Shown piece after piece: positions 1 through 7,510 of a stretch of DNA of 12,312 nt. The DNA lies in the NCBI GenBank assembly GCA_023420795.1, contig JAEZVM010000090.1, positions 1 through 12,312 of the forward strand, written 5' to 3'. This stretch comes from Pseudomonadota bacterium (lineage in GTDB: Bacteria > Pseudomonadota > Gammaproteobacteria > Burkholderiales > Burkholderiaceae_D). Numbering within the stretch: position 1 is the stretch's first letter; each line of letters begins with the position of its first letter. A program made the translations under genes and the position numbers. The notes under the pieces are model-generated. The model ran no database searches, had not been told where the DNA came from, and was given only the letters and a program-made list of their open reading frames with translations.

Positions 1-590
1 CAGGCACTCCCGTCGTGCGCGTGGCGCAAGCCGGTGAAAAAGAGATTGTGATCGGCATCCCCGAGGGCAAGGTCGATACGCTGCGCCGCATCAGCGATGT
101 GCGCGTGCGGACCTGGGCCCGGCCGGATGAGAGTTTCCCCGGCAAGATACGGGAACTGTCGCCGGTCGCCGACCCCGCCACACGTACTTATACCGCGAAG
201 ATATCGATTCCGAACGCGCCCGAAGGCGTCAAGCTAGGCATGACCGCCTATGTTGCCTTCGCAGTCAAGACCCCGGATGCGATGATCAGGCTGCCGCTGA
301 CCGCACTGTTGCAACAGAAGTCGGCGACCTCGGTATGGCTGGTGGAGAACGGCGCCGTAAAACCGGTTCCGGTTCAGATCGCGGGGATGGCAGGCAACGA
401 CATACTGGTCGCCGGCGGCGTTTCGCCGGGGCAGACCGTTGTCACGGCCGGTGTCAATCTGTTGAAGCCGGGCCAGAAGGTAAAGATCCTGGGTGAAGAT
501 CTCCCTGTCGGTGACGACGCGAAAACGGCGGCAAAAGACGCCGTGCAGCAATCCGCCCGGGCGGGCGTCGTTGCGGGGGCGGCCAAATGA
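1..590 (+). CDS. RND efflux periplasmic adaptor (membrane fusion protein), C-terminal part
   Basis: The 5' end lies outside the window. The reading frame is open from base 3, giving 195 visible residues up to the TGA at 588-590. The visible part matches the beta-barrel and membrane-proximal domains of HlyD/AcrA-type adaptors. Typical landmarks are SFPGKIRELSPVADPATRTY (barrel strand with the ADPATRT segment), LGMTAYVAF, a hydrophobic IRLPLTALLQQ strand, and a GVSPGQTVVTAGVNLLKPGQ ending. The last ~30 residues are an Ala-rich tail with no clear domain. Such adaptors are usually lipoproteins or signal-anchored and bridge an RND pump to an outer-membrane channel; the signal region and alpha-hairpin are not visible here. 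The stop overlaps the start of the RND pump gene by four bases (ATGA), which indicates one operon and translational coupling. The substrate cannot be told from this fragment. Confidence 0.93.
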   Translation, partial: GTPVVRVAQAGEKEIVIGIPEGKVDTLRRISDVRVRTWARPDESFPGKIRELSPVADPATRTYTAKISIPNAPEGVKLGMTAYVAFAVKTPDAMIRLPLTALLQQKSATSVWLVENGAVKPVPVQIAGMAGNDILVAGGVSPGQTVVTAGVNLLKPGQKVKILGEDLPVGDDAKTAAKDAVQQSARAGVVAGAAK

Positions 591-3500
591 GGGGCGGCTT
601 CAATCTGTCTCGCTGGGCCCTCGAACACATTCCTCTCACTCGTTACCTGATCGTCGCGCTGCTGATCGGCGGCGTGCTCAGCTACAGCCGTCTGGGACAG
701 GACGAGGATCCGCCGTTCACCTTCCGGGCAATGGTGGTGCGCGCCATCTGGCCGGGTGCGACTGCGTTGCAGATGGCCGAGCAGGTGACCGACAAGCTGG
801 AAAAGAAGCTGCAGGAAACGCCGTACATCGACAAGATCCGCAGCTATTCCAAGCCGGGCGAAACGCTCATCATTCTCCAGTTGCGCGAATCGACGCCGCC
901 GAAGGAAACGCCAGCCGCCTGGTATCAGGTCAGGAAAAAGATAGGCGATATCCGCGGCACCTTGCCTGCGGGCGTGATCGGCCCGTTCTTCAACGATGAA
1001 TTCGGCGATACCTACGGCTCGATTTTTGCGCTGTCGGGCGACGGGTTCACCTATGCCGAAGTCAAGGACTATGCTGATTTCGTGCGCCAGCAGATGCTTC
1101 TGGTGCCGTCCGTCTCCAAGGTCGAGCTGTTCGGTGTGCAGGATGAAAAGATCAATATCGAGTTTTCGCACAAAAAGTTTGCGCAGCTCGGCATTCCGTT
1201 CGATGCAATCGTCGGCCAGCTCAATGCGCAAAACACCATCGAATCGACAGGCGTGCTGGTGACGCCAACCGATAACCTGCAGGTGCGCGTGACCGGTGCG
1301 ATGCAGTCGGTTGCCGATCTGGAGAATCTTGAGCTGCGTGCCAACAACACCACCTTCCGGCTTGGTGATTTCGCTACCGTCAAACGTGAGTACAAGGACC
1401 CGCCGCAGGACAAGATGCGCTTCAACGGCAAGGAAGTGATCGGGCTCGGCATCTCGATGGAGAAGGGCGGCGACATCATTCGCATGGGGCGCGAGCTCGA
1501 AAAAACCGTCGGCGCTATCAAGGACAAGCTCCCGGTCGGCATCGAACTGGAGCGCGTCTCCGACCAGCCAAAGGCCGTTGCCACCTCTGTCAACGAATTC
1601 CTGAAGGTGCTGACCGAAGCGGTGCTGATTGTGCTCGCAGTCAGCTTCCTTTCGCTCGGCCTGCATACCAAGCCGTTCAGGCTGGATATCTGGCCTGGCC
1701 TGGTGGTTGCGCTGACGATTCCGTTGGTGCTGGCAGTCACGTTCCTGTTCATGCGGATATTCAATATCGACCTGCACAAGATTTCGCTAGGTGCGCTGAT
1801 TATTGCGCTCGGTCTTCTGGTGGATGACGCCATCATCGCGGTAGAAATGATGGTGCGGAAGATGGAGGAGGGTTTCTCCCGCTTCGATGCGGCGACTTTC
1901 GCTTACACATCGACCGCGATGCCGATGCTGACCGGTACGCTGATTACCGCCGCAGGCTTTTTGCCGATCGGCCTGGCGAAATCGGCTGCCGGTGAATACA
2001 CGTTCTCGATGTTTTCGGTGAACGCGCTCGCGTTGATAATTTCCTGGTTCGTGGCGGTGCTGTTTACGCCTTATATCGGTTATCTGCTCTTGAAGGTGAA
2101 ACCCGCTGCCAATGCAGACGGCCATCATGAGCTGTTCGATAGCCCGTTCTATACGCGATTCCGTTCGCTGGTGAACTGGTGCGTTGAGTGGCGCAAGACC
2201 ACGATCGCGCTGACGCTGGTGATGTTTGCGCTGGGCGTATTCGGCTTCCGCTTCATCGAACAGCAGTTCTTCCCTGATTCCAGTCGCCCGGAATTGATGG
2301 TGGAATTGTGGATGCCGGAAGGTACAGCGTTCACTGCAACCGAAGCGCAGGCGAAGAAGTTCGAGGCATTCATCCGCAAGCAGGATGGTGTTGAAAGCGT
2401 CACCAGCTACGTCGGTACCGGCAGCCCGCGTTTCTATCTGCCGCTGGACCAGATTTTCCCGCAAACCAATGTGTCGCAAATCGTGGTGCTGCCGACCGAC
2501 CTGAAGGCGCGCGAGATCCTGCGTCTGAAGATCATCGACGCATTCAAGCACGACTTCCCTGAGGTCAGGGGCCGGGTGAAGCTGCTGCCGAACGGGCCGC
2601 CGGTACCGTATCCAGTGCAGTTCCGGGTGACCGGTTACGAGGTGGACAAGGTGCGTGCGATCGCTGACGAAGTGAAGGAGATCATGCGCGCCAATCCGAA
2701 CGCTATTGGCGTAAACGACAACTGGAACGAGTCGATCAAGGTTCTGCGCCTCGATCTGGATCAGGACAAGCTGCGCGCGCTCGGTGTCAGTTCGCAGACC
2801 GTGATGCGTACAGCAAATACGATCCTGACCGGAACCACGATCGGTCAATATCGCGACGACAACAAACTGATCGACATCGTGATTCGCCAGCCGGTGGAGG
2901 AGCGCTCGACCATCACCGCGTTGAATGAAGCCAGTATCCCGACTGCAAGCGGCAAAGCCGTGCCCTTGGCTCAGGTGGCGCGCGCGCAGTTCGTCTGGGA
3001 GCCGGGCGTAGTCTGGCGCGAACGCCGGGAATGGGCGATCACCGTGCAATCGGATGTCGTCGATGGCATCCAGGGCGCGACCGTGTCCAGCCAGATCAGC
3101 CCGCAATTGGACAAGCTGCGTGCGGCGCTTCCGGTCGGCTACAAGATCGAACTGGCAGGAGTGGCGGCCGACAGTGGCAAGGCGCAGGAGTCGATCGCTG
3201 CCAATGTGCCGCTGGTGATTTTCATCATCTTCACGCTGCTGATGCTGCAGCTGCACAGTTTTTCACGCGCGGTGCTGGTGTTCCTGACCGGACCGCTCGG
3301 CATCGCTGGCGCGGCGCTGGCCCTGCTGGTCCTGCAGCGTCCGTTCGGCTTCGTCGCGCAACTGGGCGTGATCGCGCTGTTCGGCATGATCATCCGGAAC
3401 TCGGTGATCCTGATCGACCAGATCGAACACGATATCGGCGAGGGCGTGGCGCCATGGAACGCAATCGTGGAATCGGCGGTGCGTCGCTTCCGGCCGATCA

Positions 3501-3691
3501 TCCTGACTGCAGCCGCCGCGGTGCTGGCAATGATTCCGTTGTCGCGCTCGGTGTTCTGGGGGCCGATGGCCGTCGCAATCATGGGTGGTCTTATTATCGC
3601 CACGGCATTGACGCTGTTGTTCCTGCCGGCGCTGTACGCTGCATGGTTCCGTGTCAGGAAACCGGAGCCCGAGGTGGCAGTCATTCCATGA
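587..3691 (+). CDS. RND-family efflux pump permease (HAE1/AcrB-like)
   Basis: This complete 1034-residue protein has the usual RND length. It is predicted to be a proton-driven trimeric inner-membrane pump exporting drugs or other hydrophobic compounds through a tripartite complex with the adaptor just upstream. The duplicated RND layout is visible: TM1 at about residues 17-36, a periplasmic porter region to about 330, a TM block at about 340-500, TM7 at about 537-557, a second porter region, and a final TM block from about 874 to 1020. The TM4 proton-relay pair is present (GLLVDDAI, Asp413-Asp414). The TM10 site usually holding Lys has Arg937 (GMIIRNSVILID). The sequence resembles the TriC-like branch of HAE1 pumps by memory only, so no symbol is given. 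The ATG at 587 overlaps the adaptor stop and has a G-rich stretch a few bases upstream. No outer-membrane channel gene follows it. Confidence 0.95.
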   Translation: MRGGFNLSRWALEHIPLTRYLIVALLIGGVLSYSRLGQDEDPPFTFRAMVVRAIWPGATALQMAEQVTDKLEKKLQETPYIDKIRSYSKPGETLIILQLRESTPPKETPAAWYQVRKKIGDIRGTLPAGVIGPFFNDEFGDTYGSIFALSGDGFTYAEVKDYADFVRQQMLLVPSVSKVELFGVQDEKINIEFSHKKFAQLGIPFDAIVGQLNAQNTIESTGVLVTPTDNLQVRVTGAMQSVADLENLELRANNTTFRLGDFATVKREYKDPPQDKMRFNGKEVIGLGISMEKGGDIIRMGRELEKTVGAIKDKLPVGIELERVSDQPKAVATSVNEFLKVLTEAVLIVLAVSFLSLGLHTKPFRLDIWPGLVVALTIPLVLAVTFLFMRIFNIDLHKISLGALIIALGLLVDDAIIAVEMMVRKMEEGFSRFDAATFAYTSTAMPMLTGTLITAAGFLPIGLAKSAAGEYTFSMFSVNALALIISWFVAVLFTPYIGYLLLKVKPAANADGHHELFDSPFYTRFRSLVNWCVEWRKTTIALTLVMFALGVFGFRFIEQQFFPDSSRPELMVELWMPEGTAFTATEAQAKKFEAFIRKQDGVESVTSYVGTGSPRFYLPLDQIFPQTNVSQIVVLPTDLKAREILRLKIIDAFKHDFPEVRGRVKLLPNGPPVPYPVQFRVTGYEVDKVRAIADEVKEIMRANPNAIGVNDNWNESIKVLRLDLDQDKLRALGVSSQTVMRTANTILTGTTIGQYRDDNKLIDIVIRQPVEERSTITALNEASIPTASGKAVPLAQVARAQFVWEPGVVWRERREWAITVQSDVVDGIQGATVSSQISPQLDKLRAALPVGYKIELAGVAADSGKAQESIAANVPLVIFIIFTLLMLQLHSFSRAVLVFLTGPLGIAGAALALLVLQRPFGFVAQLGVIALFGMIIRNSVILIDQIEHDIGEGVAPWNAIVESAVRRFRPIILTAAAAVLAMIPLSRSVFWGPMAVAIMGGLIIATALTLLFLPALYAAWFRVRKPEPEVAVIP

Positions 3692-3700
3692 TTTCCCAAT

Positions 3701-3741
3701 CTTGAAAAATCGGGCCACCCGGTAGAAAAATCCAGTAAAAT
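3701..3741 (+). promoter_or_regulatory. Candidate promoter upstream of the hairpin and tRNA-Leu
   Basis: CTTGAAA at 3701-3707 contains a good -35 (TTGAAA). TAGAAA lies 15 bp downstream (3723-3728), and a better -10-like box, TAAAAT, is at 3736-3741 but too far away to pair with it. CTTGAAA also matches the sigma-32 -35 element, but the only C-rich partner (CCCGGT, 3718-3723) is about 2 bp too close. The elements do not combine into one convincing promoter. A start here would read through the hairpin at 3781-3814 before reaching tRNA-Leu and tig. Confidence 0.3.
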
Positions 3742-3780
3742 GCCGGGTTGAAGTTGAAGAGCTACTAACAAGGGCTTTGT

Positions 3781-3822
3781 AGGGCGACCAAATATTTCAC
3801 TTCATGGTCGCCCTTTGCTTTT
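3781..3822 (+). terminator. Probable rho-independent terminator of the RND operon
   Basis: A perfect 10-bp stem, AGGGCGACCA (3781-3790) with TGGTCGCCCT (3805-3814), has a 14-base A/T-rich loop and is followed by TTGCTTTT. It lies 90 bases after the RND stop and 45 bases before tRNA-Leu. The T-tract is interrupted and the loop is long, so an attenuator-like leader hairpin for the tRNA-tig transcript is an alternative. Confidence 0.6.
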
Positions 3823-3858
3823 GTGCAAAATCAACACGAATAGCAATGCTAAATTCCC

Positions 3859-3945
3859 GCGAGGATGGCGAAATTGGTAGACGCACCAGGTTTAGGTCCT
3901 GACGCCAGCAATGGTGTGGGGGTTCGAGTCCCCCTCCTCGCACCA
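3859..3945 (+). tRNA. tRNA-Leu (anticodon UAG)
   Basis: This is an 87-base class II tRNA with encoded CCA. The acceptor stem GCGAGGA/TCCTCGC is perfect, and the discriminator base is A. The anticodon loop TTTAGGT gives UAG, reading CUN leucine codons. A long variable arm is present (CGCCA-GCAA-TGGTG), as expected for leucine. The T-arm is GGGGG-TTCGAGT-CCCCC. The anticodon stem CCAGG/CCTGA has an apparent C-A mismatch at its outermost pair (27-43). The gene ends only 29 bases before the tig start, so it is probably cut out of a tRNA-tig transcript or shares its promoter. Confidence 0.97.
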
Positions 3946-3974
3946 CAGAATATTTAAACTTTTGGACGATTCAC

Positions 3975-5324
3975 ATGGCAACTGCAGTCGAAACCCTGGA
4001 AAAACTCGAACGCCGTATCACCATCACCGTTCCTCTGGCGGACATCAAGGCGGAAGTTGAAAAGCGCCTGAAGATCCGCGCTCGCACCGCCAAAGCACCG
4101 GGCTTCCGTCCGGGCAAAGTGCCGATGAAGATGGTCGCGCAGCAGTACGGCTACCAAGTTGAAACCGAGGTGCTGAACGACAAGGTTGGCCGTGCATTCA
4201 ACGAGGCCGCGAGCGAGAACAATTTGCGTGTTGCTGGCTATCCGAAAATCGAGCCGAAGGAAGGCGAGAGCAAGGACGACGGAGTCGTCGCATTTGACGC
4301 GACCTTCGAGGTTTATCCGGAAGTGAAGATCGGTGATCTGTCCACCGCCGAAGTTGAAAAGGTTAAGAGCGAAGTTAGCGATGCAGAGATCGACAAGACC
4401 ATCGATATTCTCCGCAAGCAGCGCGTGCATTATCACGTCAAGGGCGAAGCTGGCGAGCACGGCACCGGTGGTGCTGATCAGTCCGCGCAGAATGGTGATC
4501 GCGTGACCGTTGATTTCATCGGCAAAATTGATGGCGTCGAATTCCAGGGTGGCAAGGCTGAGGATTATCCGTTTGTACTGGGCGAAGGCCGCATGCTGCC
4601 GGAATTCGAAGCTGCAGCCATCGGTTTGAAGGTTGGCGAATCCAAGACCTTCCCGCTCGCATTCCCGGCTGATTATCACGGCAAGGACGTGGCAGGAAAA
4701 ACCGCCGAATTCACGATCACCATGAAGAAGATCGAATGGGCGCATATGCCGGAAGTCGATGCCGAATTCGCCAAGTCGCTCGGTATCGCCGACGGCGATC
4801 TGGTCAAGATGCGCGAAGATATCAAGACGAATCTGGAACGTGAGGTGAGCGGTCGCGTCAAAGCCAAGACCAAGGACAGCGTGATGAATGCGCTGATCAA
4901 GGTGGCTGAGCTGGACGTCCCGAAGGCCTTGGTGGATCAAGATGTTGAACGCCTGTCTGAGATGGCTCGCCAGGATATGGCGCAGCGCGGCATGAATGTC
5001 AAGGATGTGCCGTTCCCGCCTGAGCTGTTTACTGCGCAAGCGGAGCGTCGTGTGCGTCTCGGTTTGATCTTGGCTGATGTGGTCAAGGCCAACAAGCTGG
5101 AGGCAACTCCCGAGCAGGTGAAAGCTCAAGTGGAAGAATTTGCGCAGAGCTACGAGGATCCGCAACAGGTGATCAAGTTCTACTTCAGCGACCGTCGCCG
5201 CCTAGCAGAAGTGGAAGCCCTTGTTTTGGAAGAAAACGTCGTTAACTACGTCCTGGGTAAAGCAAAGGTTACCGAGAAATCCGTATCGTTCGATGAATTG
5301 ATGGGCAACAACGCATCCGCCTGA
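3975..5324 (+). CDS. tig: Trigger factor, ribosome-bound chaperone and prolyl isomerase
   Basis: The product binds near the ribosomal exit tunnel (protein L23) and shields nascent chains in the cytosol. At 449 residues it is slightly longer than the E. coli protein (432). The ribosome-binding signature GFRPGKVP is at residues 43-50, with Phe44 and Arg45 at the expected places. The FKBP-type PPIase domain covers about 174-252 (GDRVTVDFIGKIDG to FTITMKKIEW). The rest forms the C-terminal chaperone arms. A Gly-rich linker (about residues 155-172) before the PPIase domain accounts for some extra length. The ATG at 3975 gives the canonical N-terminus; only a weak GGA lies 8 bases upstream. clpP follows after 31 bases, so tig and clpP are probably one operon, the common bacterial linkage of folding and degradation genes. 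Confidence 0.98.
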   Translation: MATAVETLEKLERRITITVPLADIKAEVEKRLKIRARTAKAPGFRPGKVPMKMVAQQYGYQVETEVLNDKVGRAFNEAASENNLRVAGYPKIEPKEGESKDDGVVAFDATFEVYPEVKIGDLSTAEVEKVKSEVSDAEIDKTIDILRKQRVHYHVKGEAGEHGTGGADQSAQNGDRVTVDFIGKIDGVEFQGGKAEDYPFVLGEGRMLPEFEAAAIGLKVGESKTFPLAFPADYHGKDVAGKTAEFTITMKKIEWAHMPEVDAEFAKSLGIADGDLVKMREDIKTNLEREVSGRVKAKTKDSVMNALIKVAELDVPKALVDQDVERLSEMARQDMAQRGMNVKDVPFPPELFTAQAERRVRLGLILADVVKANKLEATPEQVKAQVEEFAQSYEDPQQVIKFYFSDRRRLAEVEALVLEENVVNYVLGKAKVTEKSVSFDELMGNNASA

Positions 5325-5344
5325 TTTGCGGGTACGTACTCCAA

Positions 5345-5350
5345 AAGGAA
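5345..5350 (+). promoter_or_regulatory. Ribosome binding site fixing the clpP start
   Basis: The purine run around AAGGAA sits about six bases before the ATG at 5356. This supports that ATG rather than the in-frame upstream TTG at 5326, which would add ten residues without family precedent and has no comparable site. Confidence 0.75.
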
Positions 5351-5355
5351 AGTAC

Positions 5356-5982
5356 ATGTCAGGAATGTTTCGAAACTCTGCGCTCGATACCGAAATGCTC
5401 GGTATGGTGCCGATGGTGATTGAACAGAGCGGCCGCGGCGAGCGTGCATATGACATTTACTCGCGCCTGCTGAAGGAACGCGTGATTTTTCTGGTTGGTC
5501 CGGTCAACGATCACAGCGCCAACCTGATCGTCGCGCAGTTGTTGTTCTTGGAAAGCGAAAATCCCGATAAGGATATTTCCCTTTACATCAATTCTCCCGG
5601 CGGTTCGGTCTCCGCCGGCATGGCTATCTACGATACGATGCAGTTCATTAAGCCGGATGTGTCGACATTGTGTACGGGTCTTGCTGCCTCGATGGGGGCG
5701 TTCCTGCTGGCCGCGGGCGCGAAAGGCAAGCGTTTCTCGCTGCCGAATTCGCGCATCATGATCCATCAACCCTTGGGCGGTGCTCAAGGTCAGGCTGCCG
5801 ATATCGAAATCCAGGCTCGCGAAATCCTGTATCTGCGAGATCGCCTGAACCACATACTGGCTGAAAAAACCGGCCGCTCTGTGGAACAAATCAGCAAGGA
5901 TACGGACAGAGATAATTTCATGTCCGCTGCCGAGGCGGCTGAATATGGCATGATTGACAAGGTGCTGACCTCCCGCGCCTAA
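5356..5982 (+). CDS. clpP: ATP-dependent Clp protease proteolytic subunit
   Basis: ClpP is the serine peptidase that forms the double-heptamer chamber of ClpXP and ClpAP. The gene encodes 208 residues, the normal length. The catalytic triad is complete: Ser112 (GLAASMGAFLL), His137 (MIHQPLGG) and Asp186 (DTDRDNF). The oxyanion and handle regions (SPGGSVSAGMAIYD) are also intact. The first residues (MSGMFRNSALDTEMLGMVP) correspond to the propeptide and N-terminal loop region; processing is not visible from sequence. The start is chosen by the strong Shine-Dalgarno site at 5345-5350. It lies 31 bases after tig and is probably co-transcribed with it. A strong terminator follows 18 bases after its stop, separating it from its partner gene clpX. 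Confidence 0.98.
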   Translation: MSGMFRNSALDTEMLGMVPMVIEQSGRGERAYDIYSRLLKERVIFLVGPVNDHSANLIVAQLLFLESENPDKDISLYINSPGGSVSAGMAIYDTMQFIKPDVSTLCTGLAASMGAFLLAAGAKGKRFSLPNSRIMIHQPLGGAQGQAADIEIQAREILYLRDRLNHILAEKTGRSVEQISKDTDRDNFMSAAEAAEYGMIDKVLTSRA

Positions 5983-6000
5983 ATTGGGCTGTCCCAGCGA

Positions 6001-6039
6001 AAAACGCCCGGACGCATGCCCGTCCGGGCGTTTTGTTCT
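6001..6039 (+). terminator. Strong rho-independent terminator after clpP
   Basis: A perfect 14-bp stem, AAAACGCCCGGACG (6001-6014) with CGTCCGGGCGTTTT (6021-6034), has a 6-base loop (CATGCC) and is followed by GTTCT. A further outer pairing GTCCCA (5991-5996) with TGGGAC (6042-6047) could form. The flanking A and T runs mean the hairpin could work in both directions. It should reduce read-through from tig-clpP into clpX. Confidence 0.9.
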
Positions 6040-6070
6040 ATTGGGACGGTTCGAGCGGTTCGCTTTATTT

Positions 6071-6112
6071 CTTGAGCGGCGTCGTGACGAATTCAGATTT
6101 CGCGGGTAATAT
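6071..6112 (+). promoter_or_regulatory. Candidate clpX promoter region
   Basis: Because a terminator precedes this stretch, clpX is expected to have a promoter between about 6040 and 6130. One sigma-70-like option is GTGACG (6084-6089), 17 bp, TAATAT (6107-6112), each matching four of six consensus bases. A heat-shock-like option is CTTGAG (6071-6076) with CAGATTT (6094-6100), but its spacing is a few bases longer than in known sigma-32 promoters. Neither is strong. Confidence 0.35.
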
Positions 6113-6141
6113 CAATCCAATCTCCATCCAAATTTTGCTCT

Positions 6142-7410
6142 ATGTCTGACAAAAAATCCTCCAGTGGCGAAAAACTGCTTTACTGCTCATTTTGCGGAAA
6201 GAGCCAGCACGAGGTAAAGAAGCTTATTGCAGGTCCGTCCGTGTTCATCTGCGATGAATGTATCGATCTGTGTAATGACATCATTCGCGATGAGACGTCG
6301 AGCGCCGAACCGGTTGCCGGCCCGAAGTCAGATTTGCCGACGCCGCAGGAAATTTTCGAATTACTCGGCCAATACGTCATCGGTCAGGAGACCGCCAAGC
6401 GTATTCTTTCGGTAGCGGTCTATAACCACTACAAACGCCTAAAGCATCTTGGCAAGAAAGATGATGTTGAGTTGGCAAAGAGTAATATTTTGCTCATTGG
6501 ACCTACTGGTTCCGGCAAAACCTTGCTGGCGCAGACGCTCGCGCGCATGTTGAATGTCCCCTTTGTTATTGCGGATGCAACCACACTGACCGAAGCCGGT
6601 TATGTGGGAGAGGATGTGGAAAATATCATCCAGAAGCTTTTGCAGAACTGCAATTACGAGGTGGAAAAAGCGCAAAAGGGCATCGTCTATATCGATGAGA
6701 TCGACAAGATTTCGCGTAAATCGGACAACCCTTCGATTACCCGTGATGTGTCTGGCGAAGGAGTGCAGCAAGCATTGCTGAAACTGATCGAGGGAACGAT
6801 GGCTTCGGTACCTCCTCAAGGAGGACGGAAGCATCCGAATCAGGATTTCGTTCAGATCGATACGACAAATATCATGTTCATCTGCGGCGGTGCCTTCGAT
6901 GGATTGGCAAAGATCATCTCGAATCGCTCGGAAAAAAGTGGCATCGGTTTTTCGGCCAGTGTGAAGAGCCAGCAAGAGCGCAATGCCAGCGAAGTGCTTC
7001 TCGATGCGGAGCCGGAAGATCTGATCAAGTTTGGCTTGATTCCCGAGTTAGTAGGGCGTTTGCCAGTAGTAGCTACCCTGAGTGAACTAAACGAAGAGGC
7101 GCTGATCCAAATATTGCTTGAACCCAAGAATGCGCTAATCAAGCAGTATGCAAAACTTTTGCAAATGGAAGGCGCAGAACTGGAAGTTCGGCCTGCGGCG
7201 TTGCATGCCATTGCTCGCAAGGCGCTCGAACGCAAGACCGGTGCACGCGGGTTGCGTTCCATCCTGGAACATGCGTTGTTGGAAGTGATGTTTGAGCTAC
7301 CCAATCAGCAGAATGTTGCAAAGGTGGTGATCGATGAAAATACCATTGTGAACGGGGCAAAGCCTTTGCTGATCTATCATGAGCAACCGAAGGTGTCCGG
7401 AGCCAAGTAG
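6142..7410 (+). CDS. clpX: ATP-dependent Clp protease ATP-binding subunit
   Basis: ClpX is the AAA+ unfoldase that recognises substrates such as ssrA-tagged proteins and feeds them to ClpP. At 422 residues it has the normal length. The N-terminal zinc-binding domain carries Cys15, Cys18, Cys37 and Cys40. Walker A is GPTGSGKT (120-127), with Lys126. The pore loop GYVG is at 153-156. Walker B is YIDEID, with Asp185-Glu186. The ClpP-docking loop IGF is at 268-270, and a sensor-2 motif (GARGLRS) lies near 370. All key residues are present. The ATG at 6142 gives the standard MSDKK-type N-terminus, but no clear Shine-Dalgarno site precedes it. Terminators on both sides (6001-6034 and 7511-7549) suggest a largely single-gene unit with some read-through from clpP. 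Confidence 0.98.
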   Translation: MSDKKSSSGEKLLYCSFCGKSQHEVKKLIAGPSVFICDECIDLCNDIIRDETSSAEPVAGPKSDLPTPQEIFELLGQYVIGQETAKRILSVAVYNHYKRLKHLGKKDDVELAKSNILLIGPTGSGKTLLAQTLARMLNVPFVIADATTLTEAGYVGEDVENIIQKLLQNCNYEVEKAQKGIVYIDEIDKISRKSDNPSITRDVSGEGVQQALLKLIEGTMASVPPQGGRKHPNQDFVQIDTTNIMFICGGAFDGLAKIISNRSEKSGIGFSASVKSQQERNASEVLLDAEPEDLIKFGLIPELVGRLPVVATLSELNEEALIQILLEPKNALIKQYAKLLQMEGAELEVRPAALHAIARKALERKTGARGLRSILEHALLEVMFELPNQQNVAKVVIDENTIVNGAKPLLIYHEQPKVSGAK

Positions 7411-7440
7411 TCATTCGAGATGACTGTATCTGAGAATTAT

Positions 7441-7461
7441 GGATAAAAGAGTCTTTTATCC
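7441..7461. repeat. Near-perfect palindrome downstream of clpX
   Basis: Two perfect 10-base arms, GGATAAAAGA (7441-7450) and TCTTTTATCC (7452-7461), flank a single G. It lies 30 bases after the clpX stop. It is followed by a -10-like TACAAT at 7471-7476, so it covers the place where a -35 or operator would sit. It could be a protein-binding dyad or an RNA hairpin (8-bp stem, 5-base loop). It lacks a T-tract, which makes it a poor terminator. No factor is assigned. Confidence 0.6.
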
Positions 7462-7510
7462 CAAAAGCAGTACAATTTGAATTACAAGAATCACTTCAGG
7501 CTTCCAATGC

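Noticed and set aside
374..1777. Long minus-strand open frame (467 codons) opposite the RND pump gene
   Set aside because: Its translation is low-complexity and His/Arg/Asp-rich with no known domain, and it mirrors a well-supported plus-strand gene. It is a by-product of codon bias.
1787..3256. Second long minus-strand open frame (489 codons) opposite the RND pump gene
   Set aside because: It has the same antisense composition as the previous one, no plausible family and no ribosome site, and is fully covered by the pump gene.
3954..5165. Minus-strand open frame (403 codons) opposite tig
   Set aside because: The translation resembles the typical antisense shadow (rich in Leu, His and Phe), with no motif. 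tig explains the region completely.
5326..5355. Extended clpP start at an upstream TTG (5326)
   Set aside because: The added residues (MRVRTPKGKY) have no family support, and the strong Shine-Dalgarno site points to the ATG at 5356.
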